64,000 nucleotides of DNA, from positions 1,178,001-1,242,000 of the forward strand of contig JAECYW010000016.1 of the NCBI GenBank assembly GCA_023014335.1, in the 5' to 3' direction. This stretch comes from Galerina marginata. Its lineage: Eukaryota > Basidiomycota > Agaricomycetes > Agaricales > Galerinaceae. This document shows, piece after piece, positions 1 through 9,345 of the stretch. Each line of letters opens with the position of its first letter. Position 1 is the stretch's first letter. The position numbers and the translations under genes were made by a program. The notes below the pieces were generated by a model. That model was not told where the DNA came from, made no database searches, and saw nothing but the letters and a program-made list of their open reading frames with translations.

Positions 1-213
1 GGAAAGATAATCCGCAAGTCAAATCCTTCCGAACACGTCCCGGACATTACTGACAATCTGTAGAGCTTGGATTAAACTGGAGGTGCAGGTCAGTTCAGTG
101 AGAATACTTACTGACGTTGTTCCCATTCGTGATTCATAGCTCGAGCATGCTACAAGGTCTGAAGTTCCAGAAGGTCAGTATTTCATCCTACTTATCATTC
201 ATACAGCTCGGGC

Positions 214-1819
214 TTACCTTCCGCTTCCCTTCAAACCACCAGCAGAACCGTAGAGTTTTTGCATGATGGGGCTAGAGAAGAGTGGATTAGCAATATGTCT
301 CAGACCGAGAGCAAGGAAATGTAACATACTTGGCAATAGCTTCCAACTCCTTTTGCTTCTCATACTCCTTCTTGGAGCCTTCTTGCGAGGCGTCGAGCCA
401 GGCGATTGTCTCGTTGACGGCAGACTCGAGCTTAGCTTTGTCGGCGGGGTCGAATTTGTCGGCGAGCTTCTCGTCAGTCATCGAGTTACGGAGGTTATAA
501 GAGTAGGACTCCAAGCCGTTCTTGGCGGCGATGCGAGCAGCAGCAGCTTCATCCTCGGCTGTAGGATAGAAATATGAGTTACAGTCCACCAAGAAGAAGA
601 AAAAAAAGAGGGACATACCCTTGTACTTCTCGGCCTCCTCAACCATGCGTTCGATTTCCTCCTTTGAAAGACAGCCCTTGTCGTTGGTGATGGTGATGCG
701 GTTCGACTTGCCGGTGGTCTTGTCGGAAGCAGAAACGTTGAGGATACCGTTAGCATCGATATCGAAGGTGACTCCAACCTGAGGAACACCACGAGGAGCA
801 GGGGGGATGCCAGAGAGCTCGAACTTTCCGAGCAAGTTGTTGTCCTTCGTGCGCGCACGCTCACCCTCGTAGACCTGGATAAGGACACCGGGTTGGTTGT
901 CGGAGTAGGTGGAGAAGATCTCAGACTTCTTGGTGGGGACTGTCGTGTTACGCTTGATGAGGGGGGTCATGACACCACCAGCGGACTCAATACCGAGCGA
1001 CAGAGGAGCGACATCAAGGAGGAGGAGATCCTGGGTCTTCTCGGAGGTGTCACCGGAAAGGATAGCAGCCTGGACAGCAGCACCGTAAGCAACAGCCTCG
1101 TCGGGGTTGATGCTCTTGTTGGGCTCCTTGCCGTTGAAGAAGTCAGAGACGAGCTTGACGATACGTGGGATACGGGTGGAGCCGCCGACCAAGACAATTT
1201 CGTGAACGTTGCCCTTGTCGATTTTGGAGTCGCGGAGGACCTTCTCGACGGGTTCGAGGGTGATGCGGAAGAGGTCCTGGCAGAGCTCCTCGAAGCGAGC
1301 ACGAGTGAGGGAGGTATAGAAGTCGATACCCTCGAATAGAGAGTCGATTTCGATGGAGGTTTGAGCGGCGGAAGAAAGGGTACGCTTGGCACGTTCGCAA
1401 GCGGTACGGAGACGACGAACGGCACGGGGGTTGGAGGACAAATCCTTCTTGTTCTTGCGCTTAAACTCCTGCACGAAGTGGTTGACGAGACGGTTATCGA
1501 AATCTTCACCTCCGAGATGAGTATCACCGGCAGTGGCCTTGACTTCGAAACTACCCTCTTCAATGGTAAGGAGGGAAACATCGAAAGTTCCTCCTCCGAG
1601 ATCGAAAATGAGGACGTTGCGCTCGCCAACGACCTTCTTGTCAAGACCGGAGGCAATGGCAGCGGCGGTAGGCTCGTTGATGATACGGAGGATGTTCATG
1701 CCAGAGATGGTACCGGCGTCCTTGGTACCAGCTTCGCAAATCCCGTGTTCACAACCAACCCGGCTCCCGACGCACATGCACCTCGCAAGACAGTTCATCA
1801 GCGGATTAGGCGGTTTCAT
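214..1819 (-). CDS. HSP70-family chaperone, N-terminally truncated, atypical C-terminus
   Basis: Cytosolic HSP70 homologue (ATP-driven protein-folding chaperone) lacking the first ~150 residues. Exons on the minus strand: 1819-619, 558-330, 271-214; introns 618-559 and 329-272 have GT/AG ends and restore the canonical frame. Recognisable parts are the DAGTISG segment, the phosphate-binding [10 protein letters not shown] motif, the adenosine motif [11 protein letters not shown], the interdomain linker ([13 protein letters not shown]) and a full substrate-binding domain ending [13 protein letters not shown]. The family's first lobe (IDLGTT motif) is absent. Homology stops abruptly at 1726; upstream residues are unlike HSP70. 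The tail is only about five residues past YGSAGG, with no glycine-rich segment and no EEVD. A downstream GT-AG pair would give a slightly different tail, also without EEVD. Without lobe I it should not hydrolyse ATP normally, so it may be a pseudogene, a chimera or an assembly join. Confidence 0.8.
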
Positions 1820-1859
1820 AACGAAGCTGCCAATACGACGGAGGTTTGAAGGTTAGTAC

Positions 1860-3660
1860 GTCGTCGGCTCATTTGCGCAGCTCGTGCTTACCTTTCTCCG
1901 TCCAGCTCCGCAAATTGCCTTGCCTTCCACATCCACTCTTCAACGCCGTCGCCGACACACAAGCACTATGACCAGGTTGATGGGCTTGTATATCAAGGCT
2001 GTCAACAAGCCTTCGTAAGTTCTCCAGACCTCTATCACAATATCCACCACTTACCGAGTCCCAGGACATGCCACCCATCGACATCGTAGCCTCCATGCCG
2101 CCCCCCGCAACTGCGACTGAGAACCATCGCACATCGCAGTGCTCGTAGTTGCTTCTGGCCGTCTCGATGGATTGGACGGTTTGGGTGGGGCTGGAAGGTG
2201 AAGTTGGGTCGAATAACAGAGCTGCCATGAAGGTTGGTAAGTCAGTTAATTTGTTTCCTGTGAATCGTGCGACTTACCAAGTCCTAGGGCTTCGTATCCG
2301 CCTCCATCCTCCGTCGGCATGAACTTCAACTCGCGTTGAATTCGTCCTCAATTGCAGGGATGCGTGTACATAATAGGGCTGCAAACGAACTTGGTAAGTC
2401 GCATTATACGTCTACCGTAATTTGTACGACTTACCTGGCCCGCCAGCCGGAACCTCGCCTCTGTTAGCTCAACCCTGAAGAGCACCGTCGCCTGGATAAA
2501 CGCCGTCCGCGATGATTTTGTGAACCCATGGCGTATCAGTCCGCCGTATTCACTCTCGTCGTCATTTGCAGGCGATGATGATCTACTCAGATCAGTAGCG
2601 TTGTTGGTCTTTTGAAGGCCGGCTTTCCTACGAACGAACACGATATCAGCATGAGAGTTGGAAGGTTACACGGACAAGGAGTTACCTGAGAGCTCCCAGC
2701 CTGGCCGGCGCCGTCTTCGTGGTAGATGCTGGGAAAGGAGGAAGAGAGGGTCAGGGTTGCTGATAGGCACTTTGAGATCATTTAAACTTACTTGATCGTG
2801 GGCTCGTCATAGATCCACGTTGAAACTGCGACCAAGGTTAATAAACGAGGTTAGCAAGTGAGCAAGTGAAGATAAACAACGAGGATACCACATACGTAGG
2901 CAGGGACAAATGTCAAGGCACCTATACGTCGGCGATAAGGTCAGTGCGAGGCGAATGTGCTTTGGGTAGACGGAACGTACCAGACCGCGGGTGTGGGCTT
3001 ACACAACCAACGAACCACGGCTAATAGGCGATGTGGGCCTAGAAGTGGAAATGGGTGTGGATGTGGAAGAGAGGTGGAAGGACTGGCACGGGTAGTAGAA
3101 GAGCAAGGATTCGGACGGGTTGGAATGGGAGAAGGTTTTGCCTTCGATGTCGATGTAGACGCCGATATCGATGGGCGAGGTGCGGGCGTAGTCGAAGCAG
3201 AGGGTGTAGGAAAACCACGACCCGCGGCCGTAGGCGTAAAGATAGACAGACACCAGGGGAGTAGGTGCCGTCTACCAAGGCGAAGCATTAGCGGCACTCC
3301 CTCCGCAGGTAGATGGTGACACCGACGTAGCCACGGCAGCAGCAAAAACACCGGCAGGAGATCCAGTGACGTCCGTCAGGGAGAGTGAGAGACGCGGGAT
3401 GGGAGCGGTGGGAGCAGTTGGAGCAGGTTTGCTGGGTGGGCTGTCTGGGCGGGTTGTCAGCGGGCCAAAATGACGAGGACATGGGTCACCACTTACCTCC
3501 GAAGACGAGGATGACCTGGGGCGGGGAAGAAGGCTGGGACTCGGATCCGCGCGCCGTCGTTGTGAGTGTTCGCGATGTCGTCGTCCTACCGCAGTCGAGA
3601 GCGTTGATCAGTCGGCTAAGACACTGCGGGAAGTAGGCGTCTAGGCAAAGGGTCAACGAG
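1860..3660 (-). other. Unresolved multi-exon gene or gene relic upstream of the HSP70 ORF
   Basis: No long ORF, but the minus strand has repeated good splice signals and short stretches with C/G-rich third codon positions, the signature of coding exons here. Examples: about 3250-3060 encodes VSVYLYAYGRGSWFSYTL and onward; about 2824-2700 encodes STWIYDEPTINIYHEDG across a clean intron (2790-2744 region); about 2330-2055 encodes KFMPTEDGGGYEALGL and then ALLFDP across another intron. A last piece (about 1960-1895) runs in phase into the HSP70 ORF. I could not join all pieces in one frame and do not recognise the protein. It could be an intact gene with introns I misplaced, or a decaying gene fused by rearrangement to the HSP70 fragment. 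Confidence 0.4.
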
Positions 3661-3667
3661 GTGGGAG

Positions 3668-3698
3668 TGATGGCAAAAAGCTGGCCTTTTTGCCATCA
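3668..3698. repeat. Perfect 13-bp inverted repeat (hairpin)
   Basis: The arms at 3668-3680 and 3686-3698 are exact reverse complements (left arm TGATGGCAAAAAG), separated by a 5-nt loop. It lies about 160 bp upstream of the dioxygenase gene start and at the far 5' edge of the minus-strand exon string, so it could be a regulatory element of a divergent promoter or a small repeat terminus. Function unknown. Confidence 0.7.
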
Positions 3699-3855
3699 TT
3701 TGCCCGAAGGAGGAAGAGTGAATCAACGAGACGCGACGCGCTTGTGCGGGTGGAAACATCATATGGACATGTGACTTGTCATTCACGGTGGCGTGACTCG
3801 CGAACCCGTCGTAATTCCTAAGTCCAACCCGCCTTCGGCCCTTCGGTTACTGTCT

Positions 3856-6800
3856 ATGGATTCGGAATCCCTTGTGCTCTCAAAGTCCGAGCTCTCCACG
3901 CTGTTCCATGCCTTGCTGGACCCCACGGCCGACCCCGCAGTTAGTCAAGAACGCCTGCTTTTGGCGTTTAAGCTTCACCCTTACCTCTCTGGGAGCTCAT
4001 TGTCTTTGGTGCCGGAATCAGGGGTGTCGGTTCAGGTCTTCAAAGCTCTTGGGGCTCCCCTGGTGTGTCCCCTTCTGTTTCTTGGCTATTGATTCTAATT
4101 CCATTCCTTTAGGACTACTATCCCCTTAGCCAGTCACCAGCTGGGACTCCCGACCTTCGAGCAGCCTCAGGAAGTAATGCTGGATCTCACCTTGACTTAG
4201 GGGTTGATCCAAGCTGGATAATAGGCACCCGGAATGGCAACAATTGCTCTGGCTTGCTGTCGCCCTCCCCAACGCCGTCTCCTTCCCGCCCTTTAAGTTC
4301 ATTTGCCTCACCCTTTGCCCTTGCCCCCATGGCTCTGCTGCCTGTTTGGCCTCCCCTGTCTTCACATACAGCTGGATCTGACGACCTCGAAATGTTGCCG
4401 CCTCCATGTCAGCCCTTTTTGCCCATGTCGGCATTTAGGCCTTCGTCGCCTGATTTTGAGGATGAATTCTCGAGGCCTTTCACCCCACAGACTCCAACAC
4501 CGCAATCCCTTCAACCATTGCATTTTTTGATGCCTTTCTCCCCATCGCCACCATTGACAACATCACCCAGGCAAGACATTGATCAAGAAATGCTGCCCGA
4601 ATCCACGCCAGAGGCAGAGGCTTCCCCATTTCTGACCACAGTCCCTTTACAAAACCCATCATCCTCCCCGCATTCTCCATTAATCAGAAGGAACGATGAA
4701 GAAATGTATTCTCCATTAGTTGGAATAGACATTGACAATGAGATGTCTTGGCCTGCAACCCCACAACCTTCTATGCCATCGCCTTTCTCCTCTCTGTCAC
4801 CTTTGACCCCATTGCCTGTAATTAATGGTCATCGGTTGCCTCTCTTGCCTGAACATAGTGAGGATGGTTCGGAGGACTGGGAGCCAGAGCGTAACGACAA
4901 TGGGTCAGAGGACTGGGAGCCTGAACGCAACGACAACGGGTCAGAGGACTGGGAACCTGAACGTAACAATGACGGGTCAGAGGACTTGGAGCCTGAACAC
5001 AACGACAACAGGTCAGAGGATTTGGAGCCAGAGCGTAACGACAATGGGTCAGAGGATTTGGAGCCAGAGCATAATGACAATGGGTCAGAGGACTTGGAGC
5101 AACAATCTCGAGGCAGCTCTCTGGAATTAGAGATCTGGCTGAATAACGGGAATCCGGTTGGGGGTCAAAATGGCAACAACGGCCTACAACTCCCACCGGC
5201 ACCACCACCAGGACTCCCACCGGCACCCCCTGGAATCATTGTTGTTGTGGATCCAAATTGCCCGCGAGGTGGTGCTGCTGCGCGGCTTCTCCAGCAAGCC
5301 GCAAATCGTACTCGGGAAGAAGCTCGACGTCGCAACCAGTGGAATCTGGAAGGAGGAAGGCATAATGAACAAGAAGGCCAGGAGGAGGAGCAAGAAAATC
5401 AACCAGCCCATGCCCCAGCGGCTTACGGAGCAGTAGACCATTTGTCTACCCAGTCGTTCAACCCTATTTTTCCAACAGCCAGCTCCCTTCCACTAGCTGA
5501 GGATCCCCCTCCTGAAACAGCAATCCGAGAATTCCTTTTAGCCGTCAGTGCTCAGGCCAGGAAGTGCCTACCTGGCTTTATTGCCGGCAGGGAGAAGAGC
5601 TCAACTACTCCTGACCAACTTATCCAGTGGATTATCAAGTCCAGCTCACCAACCCAGCAAACGCTTTGCCCTCCTATGTTACACACTGCTCTCGATGGCC
5701 ATCTGCACCAGATAATTGATTTTAGCGCACCGACCCAACAAAGTATCACTCCTGCTTTGCTTGTTCCTCCAACTACTATTATGGGCAGTACAACCCTCAA
5801 CAACATTCTATCCACCGCCAGCATTTGTTGTGAACTAGAAGTGGCCGATGCTGTGGTTCAGCTAAAATACTGGCTCAACTCAATCAAGCTAGCATGTCTG
5901 GTGAACAGGTAAGTCTCAAATTCTTATTTTCAAAAGCTGGGCCTGATAACGATCTCTGTTAGGTATGTGGTGGACCACCAGACTACTCAGAATAAAGTTT
6001 GGGATATTGTTGAGCCTTACCTCAAACGCTGCCGAAAAACTTTGAATCAATATGTCAAAGATGGTATATACGCTTGCAGGCTAGTTGGTTCTGGTTCGTC
6101 TTTTTCTCTTGCTTGACCTGCGGTGAAGGCTCATGGGTCAAATTCTTAGGTTCCTTTTATTTACTGGTTTTTATGGCCTGCGCTCGGATCAGACCTCATG
6201 TTCGAGATTTGAAAGGTGATACTGTTGGCAAATTGGCCAAATTCATACGATATCCTACTGGTATGTTAGGTGTATTATCTAGTTATGTTTTTAATCTTTC
6301 GTTTAGATTCTCCTCAAGGAGTATTGATCAAAAAAGAGATCATTCCTGCTGTGGCTTACCTCCGCCAACAGTACCCTCTCCATATCGGAATGTTTTTCCC
6401 TACTAGTTTTCTGGAGACGGTCTACCAACCTCAATTAGAGGGCTCACAATTGTCCGTATATCTGTCAGACATCGATTGCACAAATCTAGTAGCGACAGAT
6501 GAGATTTTGGACTCTATATACCTGTACAAGTAAGTAAGTGTTTTATTTCAAACGTACCAATGCTGTCTATCTTACCTTTGTTTTCAGCGATTTTATGAAA
6601 GGTCGTGATTGGCATAGCTGGCTAGAATGTACCACAGCAGTGACGTCCTCATCGTATTCCCTCAACTCTCTGGACACTCTTTTGCTTAACAGTGAAGGAG
6701 TGCTGGTAAGGGCCAACCCTACCAATGAATCCAGCAATTCTGGTTCTTATTTACCAGGGCTACATCCTGAGAGTCACTCTTGCCAGACGGCCTCTTCGTC

Positions 6801-8133
6801 ATTTGGATTTCCATTTAGTCCAGCTGGCAATCAAGGTTTCTTACCTCGTCTGGACTGGGACTCTCCTATGACTTTGCCCACCCTTATTACTGTTGATACC
6901 AACTTTGACCCCAAGCTGGAATACAATACGAGGCTCAAATTTAGCCGTTCGGACAGAGAAGACAGATGGAAGGTAACAGAAGAAGAGCGATCTTACGCGA
7001 TGAAGGCTATCCAGCCCAACAACCTAGCAGACTTCAAAAAAAAGGTTTGTGCGCCTGCTATTTGGATATACGTTGCTTATGATGATTTCAAGTTGACCTC
7101 ATCGCTATCAAAAGGCCGTAAAACTAGCCCACAGAAATATATATATTTCGATAGTAAGTGGCTTGATAGGTACGCTGTTTTTGCCGCTCTTTTCACTTGT
7201 TTGTTATTGACCTGAATGCTTTATTATTTAGTCAGATGATAAGAATAAACAACAAGTACGCAGAGCTCATAGCTTTAATCTGCGCAAACATGCCTAAAGA
7301 ACTGCGAGATACATTACTGGCCAAAGTCCAAGTCATTTACCCTAATACCCTGAGGGTCGTTGATACTGCTCTAGAGGGGTCAACAAATTCCTTTCCGTCT
7401 GCTCATTTTACCGTATGGTTTCGGTACTCGACAAGAGTGAGTAAATGCCGTTTTAAATATTGTAATTCATTAACATAATTTTATAAAGGGAGATGGCACA
7501 CCTTTCGATGCAGATCCTTCTACCTTGCAAAAAGAAGGTTTGCGTCGGGTCAACACTTCTCAAAATATTCCAAGGTCAAGCCGAGAACTTAAGGACAACT
7601 CTGATGAATACCGTATGTTTATCGAAGCTTTCGGGCCAGTTTTTGAATGGATTGAGCATCTGGTAAGTGTTTATAATCTTATTAATTCATTTCTAATGTA
7701 TTTCTAGGTGAAATGCTTACTTCCTGATAGCTTTGATAAGCTTGAGTTCCTTGTTAGTGTCCTGCCAAATTGTGATACATTGCCGGTTTCTCCTTTCTCA
7801 GGATTTGTACTTAACATTAATGTTAGTACACGGATTCATCGGGATTGGGGTGATGAAGATATTTGTTTGGTCTTGGTAATTTCCGATTGTGAAGGAGGGG
7901 AGCTATGTTTGGTTGAACCTGGTGTCGTATTGAAATTATACACAGGGGATGTCGTCATCTTTAAATCCGCCGACATTAGCCATCTGAATCTTCACTACCG
8001 TGGCAGAAGAGCTTCTCTCGTTTTTCATACCGACAAGGCAGCTAGAGGTTGGACTAAAGATCGAAATGGATGGGACCACAATATGTATATGCGTTCCACA
8101 TCACATATTCAACCAGGAGCAAGAATGGCTTAA
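3856..8133 (+). CDS. 2OG-Fe(II) dioxygenase-domain protein, Tet/JBP-like, with acidic repeat region
   Basis: Ten exons join in frame: 3856-4062, 4113-5908, 5963-6063, 6150-6260, 6307-6529, 6588-7044, 7093-7169, 7232-7436, 7489-7662, 7708-8133; about 1,258 residues. The N-terminal half is Pro/Ser-rich and carries about seven 12-residue NGSEDWEPERND repeats (residues ~318-400). The C-terminal ~100 residues look like a double-stranded beta-helix oxygenase: HRD (His1161, Asp1163) fits the HxD iron site, SHLNLH (His1209/1213) supplies the distal histidine, and RRASLVF (~Arg1218) the 2-oxoglutarate-binding arginine. From memory, Agaricomycete proteins of this type are annotated as 2OGFeDO JBP1/TET oxygenases, a family that in fungi expanded with KDZ transposons. 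Oxidation of a modified base is an inference; the substrate is unknown. All predicted ligands are present, so it may be active. Neighbours: a coiled-coil ORF and a DUF6532 gene on the same strand. Confidence 0.8.
4858..5103 (+). repeat. 36-bp in-frame tandem repeat inside the dioxygenase gene
   Basis: About seven 36-nt units encode variants of NGSEDWEPERND / NGSEDLEPEHND. Early units have DW, late units DL, which suggests stepwise expansion. The repeat makes a highly acidic, probably disordered linker between the Pro/Ser-rich N-terminus and the rest of the protein. Confidence 0.9.
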
Positions 8134-8365
8134 AAATATAATTTTCTTCAAGTTCTCTTATTACAATAATTCTGCCTACCGTTTTATCACTATAATATAT
8201 ACAGGAATAATTCATTGTTTTAGACATGGATTTAGGAGCTGGTAGAATCAATAGGATTTCTCCAATCATGTGACTCCCAGATGTTAATATTGTGATTGTG
8301 ATCAACAAACGCAAAACAAACGAGTTAACTTCTTCCTGGACGCTGCCCTTTGTTACTTGTACCAT

Positions 8366-8922
8366 CTTTTGTGGTGAGCCAAGCCCCCTACTGGTCTCCT
8401 TTGTCTTCTGAGTTTGTGCAGTATTATCAGTTATGCCACCATACCCTTCAACAGGCTCTACTGTTTCCCTTCTGGGTCCGATGCCTCCCGTTGGTCTTCA
8501 AAACAGTGGGAAATGCTATTTGCTGACTTTGTTGACCTAGCGCTACACAACCCGGGTGGACTCAGCTGAGGAGGCCAGCGCCTTATTACAGGAAGCTGCA
8601 GAACAAGAAACGGTTTGTCAGGACAAACTTGCGAACCTGCTGGTCAAGCTTCGACGGCTCAGTTTGAAGATTGATCGAGCAAATGAAGACATCTTGCGAG
8701 CAGAACTCAACTTTGGCGTTGTTTGCCATGGAATTAAACAAAGTGGATTCATTCTACCATCGTCAAGGATTGTGGACAAGAAAGACAATTTCTTTGTGCA
8801 GGTTATTGGGGGTATGTATTTTGAAGCTCTTGCTGGAAGTTGACTCGGAAACTAACAGAAACGTAGCGCATCGTATAATCACTCTCCCCCAGGGAGAAAA
8901 AATCACAATTACTTTGGACTAG
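8366..8922 (+). pseudogene. Small coiled-coil ORF, apparently frameshifted
   Basis: Three overlapping reading frames follow one another like one interrupted protein: WSPLSSEFVQYYQLCHHTLQ (from ~8391), then SKQWEMLFADFVDLALHNP (to ~8550), then VDSAEEASALLQEAAEQE with a heptad-like LLVKLRRLSLKIDRANEDI stretch (to 8811). The third frame splices (donor 8812, acceptor ending 8866) to a last exon 8867-8922 encoding AHRIITLPQGEKITITLD and a stop. Introns long enough to bridge the frame changes are not visible, so a pseudogene or sequence errors are likely. Family unknown. It lies between the dioxygenase and DUF6532 genes on the same strand. Confidence 0.5.
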
Positions 8923-9345
8923 CAGCATTCATCTCCTATCATCGGCGCTACCAGGCAGTTTCTGTGCTCTCATGTAGCACCAGCTTTTACGTTTATTTTT
9001 ACTTCTCTTTTTACTTCTCTGCCTTATGGCCTAGGTGATTTTTCTATTCTCTTGTAACTGTAATTTCAGTAGACGTCTCACCTCTGTGCATTACCTCCCA
9101 AATGTTTGTCCATGATGATGCTTTTATTCGACTATTTGGTGTGGCCGAGCTTTTGGGGCTGGCCCGACCCAAAATGGACTTACGGCTCTCCGGCAAACAT
9201 ACATATTCAAATTTTCTGCTCCCAAAATGGACGGAACTTGGTTGACTTTTACTTCAACATCCCCTGGACTTACCTTTTTGTTAACTTGTCTACTCTCCTT
9301 GCTCTTTTATTTCCTTCAGCAAACTATATCCCACACAGTCAAGAC
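8923..9345. other. Intergenic gap
   Basis: AT-rich spacer between the small ORF and the DUF6532 gene; short reading frames here have no splice support and show no coding bias. It probably holds the DUF6532 promoter. Confidence 0.5.

Noticed and set aside
893..1849. Plus-strand ORFs opposite HSP70
   Set aside because: Antisense shadows of a GC3-rich coding region; no independent support.
4822..5226. Other-frame ORFs over the acidic repeat
   Set aside because: Periodic sequence keeps all frames open; the plus-strand main frame is fixed by splicing on both sides.
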